Assembly (NCBI RefSeq): GCF_000331005.1
Contig: NZ_AEJB01000313.1
Coordinates: forward strand, 1 to 49,438
DNA: 49,438 nucleotides
Origin: Streptomyces turgidiscabies Car8
GTDB taxonomy: Bacteria > Actinomycetota > Actinomycetes > Streptomycetales > Streptomycetaceae
Direction of reading: 5' to 3'
The position numbers and the translations under genes are program-made. Shown here one piece after another: positions 33,293-42,535 of this stretch. How positions within the stretch are numbered: position 1 is the first letter of the stretch; every line of letters starts with the position of its first letter. Below the pieces are notes generated by a model, which was given only the letters and a program-made list of their open reading frames with translations, had not been told where the DNA came from and made no database searches.

Positions 33293-33319
33293 TGTCGATC
33301 CCGGCCCTCCCCGTTCGAC
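33293..33319 (+). promoter_or_regulatory. ECF42-type promoter TGTCGA-N17-CGAC
   Basis: TGTCGA (33293-33298) and CGAC (33316-33319) are separated by 17 bp. From memory, published ECF42 target promoters have -35 TGTCGA and -10 CGA/TC. It lies 51 bp before the DGPF gene and upstream of the sigma gene, so the locus is probably autoregulated. Confidence 0.72.
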
Positions 33320-33369
33320 GCACAGGTGAGAGCCCGGAAGGAACCGGGCCCCGCCCAAGGAGGAACCCG

Positions 33370-33726
33370 ATGCCCCGCTATCTCTCCCTCGTGAAGATCG
33401 ACGAAGCCACCGCCCCCGCCGAGGGCCCCAGTCCCGAGCTGATGCGGCGCATGGGCGAGCTGATCGAGGAGATCACCAAAGCCGGCGTGATGCTCGACAC
33501 CGCCGGCCTCACCCCCACCGCGCAGGGCACCCGCGTGCACTGGCAGGACGGCAAGCTCTCGGTCACCGACGGCCCCTTCACCGAGTCCAAGGAGATCGTC
33601 GGCGGTTACGCGATCATGCAGTGCAAGGACATGGCCGAGGCCCTGGAGTGGACCAAGCGCTTCCTGAAGGTCCACGAGGAGCACTGGACGGTCACCTGCG
33701 AGGTACGGGAGATCGCGGAGGGCTGA
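33370..33726 (+). CDS. DGPF (YCII-related) protein linked to ECF42
   Basis: This 118-residue YCII-superfamily protein carries the defining DGPF motif in SVTDGPFTESKEIVGGY, plus MPRYLSLVKIDE at the start. The product is small and soluble. DGPF proteins are encoded beside ECF42 sigma factors, usually as their regulon members; the biochemical function is not established. ATG 33370 is preceded by AGGAGGAA. The matching ECF42 promoter starts 77 bp upstream and the sigma gene begins 75 bp after its stop. Confidence 0.9.
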   Translation: MPRYLSLVKIDEATAPAEGPSPELMRRMGELIEEITKAGVMLDTAGLTPTAQGTRVHWQDGKLSVTDGPFTESKEIVGGYAIMQCKDMAEALEWTKRFLKVHEEHWTVTCEVREIAEG

Positions 33727-33800
33727 GCGAAGCACCACCACTCACCCTGCTCTCCCGGCTTCCTTGGCCGATCGCCGCCGACGGTGTCTGATGGTGGGCT

Positions 33801-35084
33801 GTGACCCAGCAGCCCACCTCCGACTCCGTGACCGAGCGATCCGTCGAGACGGTCTTCCGCCTCGAATCCCCCCGCATCATCGCGGCCGTCACCCGCACTG
33901 TCCGGGACATAGGCATCGCCGAGGAACTGGCCCAGGACGCCCTGGTCGCCGCCCTCGAACAGTGGCCGCGCGACGGTGTCCCCGACAACCCGGGCGCCTG
34001 GCTCATGGCCACCGCCAAGCACCGCGCCGTCGACCTGGTCCGCCGCCGCGAGACGTACGCCCGCAAGCTGGCGGAGATCGGCCGGACCCTGGAGACGACC
34101 ACCCCGCCCGTCGAACCGACAGCCCCCGACGACATCGACGACGACCTGCTGCGCCTCGTCTTCACCGCCTGCCACCCGGTGCTGTCCGCCGAGGCCCGTA
34201 TCGCCCTCACCCTCCGCCTCCTCGGCGGCCTCACCACCCCCGAGATCGCCCGCGCCTTCCTGGTCCCCGAGGCGACGGTCGCCCAGCGCATCGTCCGCGC
34301 CAAACGAACCCTCGCGACGAAGAACGTCGCCTTCGAGGTCCCGTACGGCCCACAGCGCGAGGCCCGTCTCGGCTCGGTACTGGAGGTCATCTACCTGATC
34401 TTCAACGAGGGTTACGCGGCCACGGCGGGCGACGACCTGCTGCGCCCGGCCCTCTGCGAGGACGCCCTGCGCATCGCCCGCGTGCTGTCGGGCCTGATGC
34501 CCAAGGAACCCGAAGTGCACGCGCTGACGGCCCTGTTGGAGCTGCAGGCGTCCCGATCGGCGGCCCGCACGGGCCCGGCCGGCGAGCCGGTGCTCCTCAA
34601 GGACCAGAACCGTTCCCGCTGGAACCGCATGCTGATCGCCCGCGGCTTCACAGCCCTGGCCCGAGCCGAAGCGGCCGGCGCCACGACCACCACGCCGGGC
34701 CCGGGCCCGGGCCCGTACGTCCTCCAGGCCGCCATCGCCGCCTGCCACGCCCACGCCCACTCCTACGACGCGACGGACTGGCCCCGCATCGCCGCCCTGT
34801 ACGCGGCCCTGGCCGTCCGATCCCCGTCCCCGGTGGTGGAGTTGAACCGCGCGGTGGCGGTCTCGATGGCCGAGGGCCCGGCCCCCGCCCTCCAGATCAT
34901 CGACGCCCTGACAACCGAACCGGCCCTGCAGGCCTACCACTTGCTCCCCAGCGTCAGAGGCGACCTCCTCCTCCGCCTGGGCCGCACAAAGGAGGCAGCG
35001 GCAGAATTCCGCAGAGCAGCCGACCTGACCCAGAACGAACGTGAGCGGGACTTGCTGAGAGCCCGCACAGAGGAGTGCGGTTGA
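33801..35084 (+). CDS. ECF42 sigma factor with C-terminal TPR-like extension
   Basis: This 427-residue sigma factor is long for an ECF protein. Regions 2 and 4 occupy about residues 15-190 (VFRLESPRIIAAVTRTVRDIGIAEELAQDALVAALEQWP; RIALTLRLLGGLTTPEIARAFLVPEATVAQRIVRAKRTL). A 230-residue C-terminal extension has repeated helical pairs and the Ala-rich VLQAAIAACHAHAH.YDATDWPRIAALYAAL, typical of the DUF6596/TPR-like domain of ECF42. In that group the extension replaces an anti-sigma factor as the controlling element. GTG 33801 starts directly after the DGPF gene. Partner gene and promoter fit the group. Confidence 0.9.
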   Translation: MTQQPTSDSVTERSVETVFRLESPRIIAAVTRTVRDIGIAEELAQDALVAALEQWPRDGVPDNPGAWLMATAKHRAVDLVRRRETYARKLAEIGRTLETTTPPVEPTAPDDIDDDLLRLVFTACHPVLSAEARIALTLRLLGGLTTPEIARAFLVPEATVAQRIVRAKRTLATKNVAFEVPYGPQREARLGSVLEVIYLIFNEGYAATAGDDLLRPALCEDALRIARVLSGLMPKEPEVHALTALLELQASRSAARTGPAGEPVLLKDQNRSRWNRMLIARGFTALARAEAAGATTTTPGPGPGPYVLQAAIAACHAHAHSYDATDWPRIAALYAALAVRSPSPVVELNRAVAVSMAEGPAPALQIIDALTTEPALQAYHLLPSVRGDLLLRLGRTKEAAAEFRRAADLTQNERERDLLRARTEECG

Positions 35085-35206
35085 CAGGGGCGCGGGGAAC
35101 GGCGCGCCAAGCCCCCACGGGCCGCACTGTTTGCGACGGCCCCGGGTGGCAAGGTGCGTGCCCTTGACAGGGGCGCGGGGAACGGCGCGAGAACCCCCAC
35201 GGGCCG
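35081..35206. repeat. Two copies of a 43-44 bp GC-rich repeat
   Basis: Copies at 35081-35124 and 35164-35206 both begin TTGACAGGGGCGCGGGGAAC and end CCCCCACGGGCCG. The first starts inside the sigma factor stop region. The element resembles interspersed Streptomyces repeats; another related copy lies at 30453-30500. It fills most of the gap between two convergent genes. Confidence 0.75.
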
Positions 35207-35237
35207 GCAGCCGAAGAACCCGCCCAACCAGCGGAGC

Positions 35238-36422
35238 TCACCGCACGGGATGCCCGACAAGCATCGCCGGCGCCCCCGCCACCCGAGTAAGAAAAACCGT
35301 CGCGGAGTTTGCCCCCCGAGGCTTCACCATCTTCCGGAGCTCCTCGGGTTCGACCGCCGACCCCCGCTTCTTCACGGTCAGCACTCCGACCTCCCGCTCC
35401 CGCAGCAATGCCTTCAACTTCTTCACCCCGAAAGGCAGTTGATCGGTGATCTCGTAGGCGGAGGCGTACGGCGTGTCCCGCAGCTCATCCGCCGTCACAT
35501 AGGCGATCGTCTCGTCGACGAGCCCCCCGCCGACCTCCTCGGCCACCTCCGCCACCAGATGCGCCCGGATGACGGCACCGTCCGGCTCGTACAAGTACCG
35601 TCCCACCGGACGCACTTGAGGATCCGGCAGTCCCCGACCGACCAGAACACGCGGCCCGGGCAGCAGAGTTGCCCGCACCACCCCGGGCTCGGTCCCGAAC
35701 CACAGCACCGCTTCCTTCACATCCCCGCCGTCCGAGATCCACTCGGCCCCGGCATCGGCGGGAATCGCCTCGTGCGGCACACCGGGAGCGATCTTCAGCG
35801 CGGCCAGCGGAGCCTTCCGTGCCGCTCCCACGGCCCACGAGAGCGGCGGCGAGTACGCCTCGGGATCGAAGATCCTCCCGCGCCCCCCGCGCCGCGCCGG
35901 ATCGACGAACACCGCGTCGTACGCCGTCGTGTCGACATCGGTGACATCCGCCTCCCGTACCTCCACGAGATCCCCGATGCCCAGCGCGTCGACGTTGGCG
36001 CGCGCGACAGCGACGGTGAGCGGATCCCGGTCCACTGCGAGGACACGGATGCCGGCCCGGGCGAGCGCGAGCGCGTCGCCGCCGATCCCGCAGCACAGGT
36101 CGGCGACCGAGGTCATGCCCAACTCCGCGAACCGCCCCGCCCGGTACGCGGCCACACTCGCCCGTGTCGACTGCTCGACCCCGTTGGGCGTGAAGAACAT
36201 CCGCCCGGCGTCCTCGGCCCCGAACTTCGCCACCGCCCGCTGCCGCAGACGCTCCTGTCCGAGCGCCGCCGATACCAGCTCGGCGGGGTGCTCGCGGCGC
36301 AGCCGGGTGGCGACGGCCAGCTCACGGGCCGGCTCGGTACCGCGCACCTCGTCGAGGAGGGCGCGGCCCACCGGGGTGAGCAGGGCGGCGAAGGCGGAGA
36401 GGGGTGTGGCGAGGTCGTTCAC
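35238..36422 (-). CDS. Class I methyltransferase with THUMP-like domain
   Basis: This 394-residue methyltransferase has the SAM-binding motif SVADLCCGIGGDALALARAG, followed by VLAVDRDPLTVAVARANVDALG and AVFVDPARRGGRGRIFDPEAY, the DPAR catalytic-type motif of this group. The C-terminal about 90 residues (AYEITDQLPFGVKKLKALLREREVGVLTVKKRGSAVEPEELRK) match the THUMP-like domain of actinobacterial members. THUMP domains bind RNA, so a tRNA or rRNA substrate is likely. GTG 36422 is the best start because the sequence upstream has no domain signal. It is convergent with the sigma gene. Confidence 0.82.
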   Translation of the reverse strand: MNDLATPLSAFAALLTPVGRALLDEVRGTEPARELAVATRLRREHPAELVSAALGQERLRQRAVAKFGAEDAGRMFFTPNGVEQSTRASVAAYRAGRFAELGMTSVADLCCGIGGDALALARAGIRVLAVDRDPLTVAVARANVDALGIGDLVEVREADVTDVDTTAYDAVFVDPARRGGRGRIFDPEAYSPPLSWAVGAARKAPLAALKIAPGVPHEAIPADAGAEWISDGGDVKEAVLWFGTEPGVVRATLLPGPRVLVGRGLPDPQVRPVGRYLYEPDGAVIRAHLVAEVAEEVGGGLVDETIAYVTADELRDTPYASAYEITDQLPFGVKKLKALLREREVGVLTVKKRGSAVEPEELRKMVKPRGANSATVFLTRVAGAPAMLVGHPVR

Positions 36423-36512
36423 CGGGTCATTGTGGGCCAGCCGGTGGACGGCGTGCTTCCGGCGGCGGTGTCGGCCGGGTTCCCGGCTCCCGCGCTGGGA
36501 AGATCCGGCACC

Positions 36513-37439
36513 ATGCGAACAGTAGGACAAAATTACAAAAACAGGTCAATGTTCCGTGCCGGGACCGTCGTGCTCGCCATGGCCGCGCTCGCCTCGGGCT
36601 GCACGGAAGGAACCGCCCCGCCGAAGAGCAGCCGCCCCGCCCCGGGCCAGGAACTGCGCCTCCACGCACCCCCGGCACGCGCCCTCGACGCGTACGCCCA
36701 GAAGCTGCGACGTTCCCACGCGGCCCGGCTCGCCGCGGCCAGGCGGTGGGGCCTGGGCGCGCCCCCGCTGACCGCACCCGCACCCCCCACGCGCAAACCA
36801 AGGCTCACCACGCGCAAGGGCTTCGAGGTGGACGACCACGAGGAACGCGGGCTGCCGCCCGTCTTCACCACGATCCCCACCCGCGACAAGGTCGTCTTCC
36901 TCACCATCGACGACGGCGCCGAGAAGGACCCGGCCTTCCTGCGGATGATGAGCGAACTGAAGATCCCGTACACAGCCTTCCTCAGCGACTACCTGATCAG
37001 GGAGGACTACGGCTACTTCAAGAAGATGCGCGACCGGGGCGTCGTACTGAACAACCACACTCTCCACCACCGCTACCTGCCCGCCCTCTCCTACGCACGG
37101 CAGCGGACCGAGATCTGCGGCATGCAGGACGTGATCAGGAAGCGCTACGGCACCCGCCCCACTCTCTTCCGCCCGCCGTACGGCAACTACGACGAGGACA
37201 GCCTGCGCGCGGCGAAGTCGTGCGGCGTGAAGTACGTCCCGCTGTGGAACGAGGAGGTCTTCGCCGACCGCTGGGACTACCGCGAGGGGGACCGGGACCT
37301 CCACCCCGGCGACATCGTCCTCAGCCACTTCCGGGGCAAGGAGGACGGGAAGGGCACGATGTCCGACATGGTCCGCCGCTTTATGAAGCTCGTCACCGCG
37401 AAGGGCTACGCGGTGGCCCGTCTGGAGGACTACCTGTGA
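36513..37439 (+). CDS. Polysaccharide deacetylase lipoprotein, first paralogue
   Basis: This exported NodB-fold carbohydrate esterase has 308 residues. The lipobox ASGC (Cys30, counting from ATG 36513) follows a hydrophobic segment; ATG 36549 is an alternative start that gives a more standard lipoprotein signal. The catalytic motifs are VVFLTIDDGAEKD (motif 1, with the two Asp), NNHTLHH (motif 2, metal-binding histidines) and RPPYGNYDEDSL (motif 3). It probably removes acetyl groups from peptidoglycan or another wall glycan. It ends in a GTGA overlap with the second paralogue. An AT-rich patch at 36520-36545 may hold promoter or leader elements. Confidence 0.85.
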   Translation: MRTVGQNYKNRSMFRAGTVVLAMAALASGCTEGTAPPKSSRPAPGQELRLHAPPARALDAYAQKLRRSHAARLAAARRWGLGAPPLTAPAPPTRKPRLTTRKGFEVDDHEERGLPPVFTTIPTRDKVVFLTIDDGAEKDPAFLRMMSELKIPYTAFLSDYLIREDYGYFKKMRDRGVVLNNHTLHHRYLPALSYARQRTEICGMQDVIRKRYGTRPTLFRPPYGNYDEDSLRAAKSCGVKYVPLWNEEVFADRWDYREGDRDLHPGDIVLSHFRGKEDGKGTMSDMVRRFMKLVTAKGYAVARLEDYL

Positions 37440-38242
37440 CCGCGCGCCCCCTGGCCGCCGCCGCACTCGCCGCCGCGCTCCTGACGGTGACGGTCTCCGG
37501 CTGCGCCCAGTCCGTGGACCCCATCGAACGCCTCGGCAGAAGAGCGGCCCACGCGGCCCAACAGAGCCGCACACACTCCTCCCCGGCCACCGACGCGCAG
37601 GCGTACCGCCGCTGGGGCCTGTCGTCCCCCGTGCGCCTGGCCCCGCCCCCGTCCCCGCACCCCCGCAGGATCCGCACGGCCGGCCCCGGCCTCCCCCCGG
37701 TCGTCGACCGCGTCCCGACCCACGACAAGGTCGTCTTCCTCACCTACGACGACGGCGCCGAACGCGACCCCCGCTTCGTCGCCCTGGTCCGCGAACTGCG
37801 CCTCCCGGTCAGCATGTTCCTCACGGCCAGGGTCGTGGGCCCGGGTTACGCCCACTTCGCCCGCCTGCGCGAGGTCGGCGCGAGCGTCCAGAACCACACG
37901 CTGGACCACCAGTCCTTGCGGGGCCTGCCGTACGCCGGCCAACGCGCCGAGATCTGTGGCCAGCAGGACAAACTCCGGGAACGGTTCGGCCTCCGACCCC
38001 GCCTCTTCCGCCCGCCCTACGGCACCTACGACACGACCACCCTGAGAGCGGCCTCGGACTGCGGCGCCTCGGCGCTGGTGCTGTGGACACCGGGGGAGAA
38101 GCCACTCGGCCCGGGCACCATCGCCCTGGTAGGCCCGGACGACGACCTGACCGGCCCGCCCCTGGTCGAACGAACGCTGCAGCTCCTGCGGGAGCTGCAG
38201 AGGAGAGGCCTGAGCGTGGGCCGCCTGGAGGACTACCTCTGA
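37436..38242 (+). CDS. Polysaccharide deacetylase lipoprotein, second paralogue
   Basis: This 268-residue protein is a close relative of the preceding gene: shared VPTHDKVVFLTYDDGAERD, NHTLDHQSL, RPPYGTYDTTTLRAA and the closing GRLEDYL. The lipobox is VSGC (Cys23). The N-terminal YRRWGL also matches the first paralogue. Metal-binding residues are intact; the C-terminal part is shorter, lacking the W/H-containing stretch near the first one's end (LSHFRGKEDGKG). GTG 37436 overlaps the previous stop. The pair probably arose by tandem duplication and may act on different positions of the same polymer. Confidence 0.83.
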   Translation: MTARPLAAAALAAALLTVTVSGCAQSVDPIERLGRRAAHAAQQSRTHSSPATDAQAYRRWGLSSPVRLAPPPSPHPRRIRTAGPGLPPVVDRVPTHDKVVFLTYDDGAERDPRFVALVRELRLPVSMFLTARVVGPGYAHFARLREVGASVQNHTLDHQSLRGLPYAGQRAEICGQQDKLRERFGLRPRLFRPPYGTYDTTTLRAASDCGASALVLWTPGEKPLGPGTIALVGPDDDLTGPPLVERTLQLLRELQRRGLSVGRLEDYL

Positions 38243-38277
38243 CCCGAGCACCTGCCTGATACTGCAGCCAGGGCCGA

Positions 38278-38375
38278 CCACTTCAGCCCGTGCCGGCCAC
38301 CTCCAGCCCGTGCCGGCCACCTCCAGCCCGGGCCAGGCCACCTTGAGTCCGGGCCGGCCACTTCAGCCCGTCCGG
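38278..38375. repeat. Five degenerate tandem repeats of about 20 bp
   Basis: Units of 18-21 bp, about CCACCTCCAGCCCGTGCCGG, start at 38278, 38297, 38317, 38338 and 38358, with indels between copies. No coding potential is seen. The last copy runs into CAGCCCGTCCGGCGTTTGAG, an element common in Streptomyces intergenic regions (recalled). Confidence 0.75.
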
Positions 38376-38412
38376 CGTTTGAGGACGAGGGCGTACAGCG
38401 CGACACGGGGGC

Positions 38413-38431
38413 CTGGGGGCAGAGCCCCCAG
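38413..38431. terminator. Hairpin CTGGGGGC-AGA-GCCCCCAG
   Basis: A perfect 8-bp GC stem with a 3-base loop lies downstream of the deacetylase pair. There is no U-tract, which is common for Streptomyces terminators. It is also part of the recalled interspersed repeat, so its role as terminator is likely but not certain. Confidence 0.5.
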
Positions 38432-38511
38432 AACCGGCGCCCACACCGACAAACAGCACCTCACCTGAACCCACGATCACACGACCCCCGCCCGCCGAAC
38501 CGTCGGCGACA

Positions 38512-38538
38512 TTGGCACTCCGCTTGACCGAGTGCTAA
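38512..38538. promoter_or_regulatory. CIRCE element 1 (HrcA site)
   Basis: TTGGCACTC (38512-38520), nine bases, GAGTGCTAA (38530-38538) is the canonical CIRCE inverted repeat bound by the HrcA repressor. Its loop contains the -35 box of the groES promoter, so bound HrcA would block RNA polymerase directly. Confidence 0.95.
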
Positions 38539-38551
38539 TCGCAGTCATAGT
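38524..38551 (+). promoter_or_regulatory. groES-groEL1 promoter
   Basis: TTGACC (38524-38529) and CATAGT (38546-38551) are 16 bp apart, a good match to the housekeeping promoter. The start site should fall between the two CIRCE elements or at the second one. Confidence 0.75.
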
Positions 38552-38558
38552 CTCAGTT

Positions 38559-38585
38559 CTGGCACTCCCCCCTGGAGAGTGCCAA
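38559..38585. promoter_or_regulatory. CIRCE element 2 (HrcA site)
   Basis: CTGGCACTC (38559-38567), nine bases, GAGTGCCAA (38577-38585) is a second CIRCE. It lies just after the -10 box, at about the transcription start. Two elements give tight heat-inducible control. Confidence 0.93.
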
Positions 38586-38682
38586 CAGCGACGGGCAGGT
38601 CCGGCACCCGCGACGACGGATCGACCTGGTCGCCACCTCAGACAGTTAACCCCGTGAGATCTCCGAAGGGGGAGGTCGGATC

Positions 38683-38991
38683 GTGACGACCACCAGCTCC
38701 AAGGTTGCCATCAAGCCGCTCGAGGACCGCATTGTGGTCCAGCCGCTCGAAGCTGAGCAGACCACGGCCTCTGGCCTGGTCATCCCGGACACCGCCAAGG
38801 AGAAGCCCCAGGAGGGCGTCGTCCTGGCAGTGGGCCCGGGCCGCTTCGAGAACGGCGAGCGCCTGCCGCTCGACGTGAAGACCGGCGACATCGTGCTGTA
38901 CAGCAAGTACGGCGGCACCGAAGTGAAGTACAACGGCGAGGAGTACCTCGTCCTCTCGGCTCGCGACGTGCTCGCGATCGTCGAGAAGTAA
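38683..38991 (+). CDS. groES: Co-chaperonin GroES
   Basis: The GroES lid of the GroEL chamber. The 102-residue protein has the family hallmarks: [27 protein letters not shown] with the mobile loop, [38 protein letters not shown] and a C-terminal [11 protein letters not shown] 38683 lies after GGAGG (38670s). It is first in the bicistronic groES-groEL1 operon, with 130 bp to groEL1. The promoter carries two CIRCE sites. Confidence 0.97.
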   Translation: MTTTSSKVAIKPLEDRIVVQPLEAEQTTASGLVIPDTAKEKPQEGVVLAVGPGRFENGERLPLDVKTGDIVLYSKYGGTEVKYNGEEYLVLSARDVLAIVEK

Positions 38992-39112
38992 TTCACCCGG
39001 TTTCATCAGCATTACCAGCACTGCAGTGAACTGCGCCCCTGGCCCCCGCGACTCTCAACAAGCCGGGTGCTGGGGGCGCAGTTCGTTTCTCCCAAGTTTC
39101 CGAGAGGGCTGA

Positions 39113-40744
<1,632 letters not shown>

Positions 40745-40767
40745 GCCCACAGCTCACGCAACACGAA

Positions 40768-40802
40768 GAAACCCCCCGTTCCTGGCTGGAACGGGGGGTT
40801 TC
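40768..40802. terminator. Strong bidirectional terminator after groEL1
   Basis: GAAACCCCCCGTTCC and GGAACGGGGGGTTTC form a perfect 15-bp stem with loop TGGCT. Its A- and T-containing ends allow function on both strands; it separates groEL1 from the convergent SnoaL-like gene. Confidence 0.93.
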
Positions 40803-40828
40803 TCCCTTCGCGGGCGGTCCGATGCTCT

Positions 40829-41536
40829 CTACTGCTCCAGGGAGTCCAGCGCTCCGAGCTGCCCCATCAGCCCCAGCCGGTCGTACTCCCACCAGCCCTC
40901 GACGATCTTCCCGTCGGCGTCGAACCGGTGAACGGTCGTACCGGTCATCGAGGCCTGCCGGCCACTGCTGGGAATCCCCATGAAGTCGCCACGCTGAGTC
41001 CCGTTCCACGTCCAGCGGGTGCAGACCCGGTCGCCCTGGGCGATCTGGTCGTGAACGGTGAACGCGAAGTCGAAGCCCTCACGCCACATCTGCATCTCAC
41101 GCCGGGCCGCGTCCAGCCCGATGACATCCTGCTCGTTGGACGGATCGTGGTCGTGGTAGCTCTCCACGAACAGGTCGTTGAGCGGGGGGAGTTCGCCCCG
41201 GGTGGCGATCATCTCGAAGAACCGCCGCGAGGAGTCCGCGCACAACTGCTCGTCCCGCACCACGTCCAGATCCGTGAACGTCGGCATCTCGTCGCACAGA
41301 GCGACCATCTCGCGGAAGATCCGGTCCGTCTCCGGAAGGTTCGAGTTCCGCATCGCCTCCTCGTACGAGGGGAACTCCACGATCTCGACGAAGTGCGACG
41401 AGTCCGAGAGATCCTTGCCGATCAGCGTGTGCGTCGCGCTCCGCTTGCCCTGGGTCTGCTCGACCCAGGTGTCCATCAACCGGTTCATCTCGTCGAACCG
41501 ACTGGTCTTGCAGTCAATCAGCTGTACGAACGTCAT
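40829..41536 (-). CDS. SnoaL-like domain protein with N-terminal ABM-like domain
   Basis: This 235-residue protein has two parts. Residues about 1-100 (MTFVQLIDCKTSRFDEMNRL ... FVEIVEFPSYEEAMRNSNLPET) look like a dimeric alpha/beta-barrel (ABM) fold. Residues about 105-235 form a SnoaL/ester-cyclase domain (FFEMIATRG..PLNDLFVESYHDHDP ... GIPSSGRQASMTGTTVHRFDADGKIVEGWWEYD) with the usual HDHDP and GIP..G motifs. Such domains include polyketide cyclases and many uncharacterised enzymes, so the substrate is unknown. ATG 41536 has GGAGGCGG on its strand. It is convergent with groEL1. Confidence 0.8.
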   Translation of the reverse strand: MTFVQLIDCKTSRFDEMNRLMDTWVEQTQGKRSATHTLIGKDLSDSSHFVEIVEFPSYEEAMRNSNLPETDRIFREMVALCDEMPTFTDLDVVRDEQLCADSSRRFFEMIATRGELPPLNDLFVESYHDHDPSNEQDVIGLDAARREMQMWREGFDFAFTVHDQIAQGDRVCTRWTWNGTQRGDFMGIPSSGRQASMTGTTVHRFDADGKIVEGWWEYDRLGLMGQLGALDSLEQ

Positions 41537-41641
41537 GGCGCCGCCTCCGGCCCCCCTGGGTCCGGTACCTCTCTCCATACTCCCACCGGAGTCGCGGCAC
41601 CACCTCCTTCACGCCGGCCTGTACACCGGCCCGTAAATGTG

Positions 41642-42415
41642 TCACTGAGGCCCGTACTTCCGCCCCGTCTTCGACGAGATCCCGCCCAGCAGCGCCCGCG
41701 GCGTCACCTTCACCACGCCCATCAGCGCCTTGTAGCGCGGGTCCGGGATCGACAGCGACTTGCCCCGGGCCAGGTCGGCGAGCGCCGCCGCGACCAGCTT
41801 GTCCGCGTCCAGCCACATCCAGTTCGGGATGTTGTCCGTCCCCATCCCGGCCCGCTCGTGGAACTCCGTGCGCACGAAACCGGGAGCCAGCGCCATCAGC
41901 CGTACCCCGCTCCCCGCCAGATCCTTCGCCGCCCCCTGCGTGAACTGCACGACCCAGGCCTTCGACGCCCCGTACGTCCCGCGTGGCACGAACGCGGCGA
42001 CGGACGCCACATTGACGACACCCCCGCGCCCCCGCTCCCGCATGCCCTCGGTCGCGGCGCTGGTCAGCCGCAGCACCGCCTCGCAGTGCACCTTGAGCAT
42101 CCGCAGCTCGTCCGCCATCGAGACGTCGAGATAGCGGCCCTTGTTACCGAAGCCGGCGTTGTTGACCAGCAGGTCGACGGGGTTCTTGCGGTCCCCGAGG
42201 CGTGCGGCCACCGCCTCGATGCCTGCGTCCGTCGCGAGGTCGGCGCTCAGCACCTCCGCCTCGATGCCGTGCCGGTCGTGCAGTTCGGTCGCCTGCTCGC
42301 CGAGCCGCTTGGCGTCGCGCGCCACCAGGACGAGGTTGTGGCCGTCGGCTGCCAGCCGCCGCGCGAACGCGGCGCCGATACCCGCGGTGGATCCCGTAAT
42401 CAAAGCCGTTGTCAT
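41642..42415 (-). CDS. Short-chain dehydrogenase/reductase
   Basis: This classical SDR has 257 residues. The nucleotide motif is TGSTAGIGAAFARRLAADG near the N-terminus, then LVNNAGFGN, catalytic Ser in VNVASVAAFVPRG, and Tyr-x-x-x-Lys in TYGASKAWV. Cofactor preference points to NADPH because a basic residue follows the second strand (VARDAKRL). The substrate is unknown. Start ATG 42415. It stands alone, not obviously in an operon with the MOSC gene upstream. Confidence 0.88.
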   Translation of the reverse strand: MTTALITGSTAGIGAAFARRLAADGHNLVLVARDAKRLGEQATELHDRHGIEAEVLSADLATDAGIEAVAARLGDRKNPVDLLVNNAGFGNKGRYLDVSMADELRMLKVHCEAVLRLTSAATEGMRERGRGGVVNVASVAAFVPRGTYGASKAWVVQFTQGAAKDLAGSGVRLMALAPGFVRTEFHERAGMGTDNIPNWMWLDADKLVAAALADLARGKSLSIPDPRYKALMGVVKVTPRALLGGISSKTGRKYGPQ

Positions 42416-42535
42416 GGCGCAAGATTAGTGACCCCGGCTGTGCCCGTCCGCCCCCTGCACGCTCCCTCCCGATCGTGAAGTCCCCGCCGGACACCTCAGG
42501 TAATCCCTTGTCAGCGGCCGTGCCTCACCCGCGGG

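Noticed and set aside
38364..38431. CRISPR-like or attachment-site structure
   Set aside because: No regular spacers; elements match interspersed Streptomyces repeats and a plain hairpin.
40928..42478. Long forward ORF opposite the SnoaL-like and SDR genes
   Set aside because: Arg/Pro/His-rich, spans two well-defined reverse genes and carries no motif.
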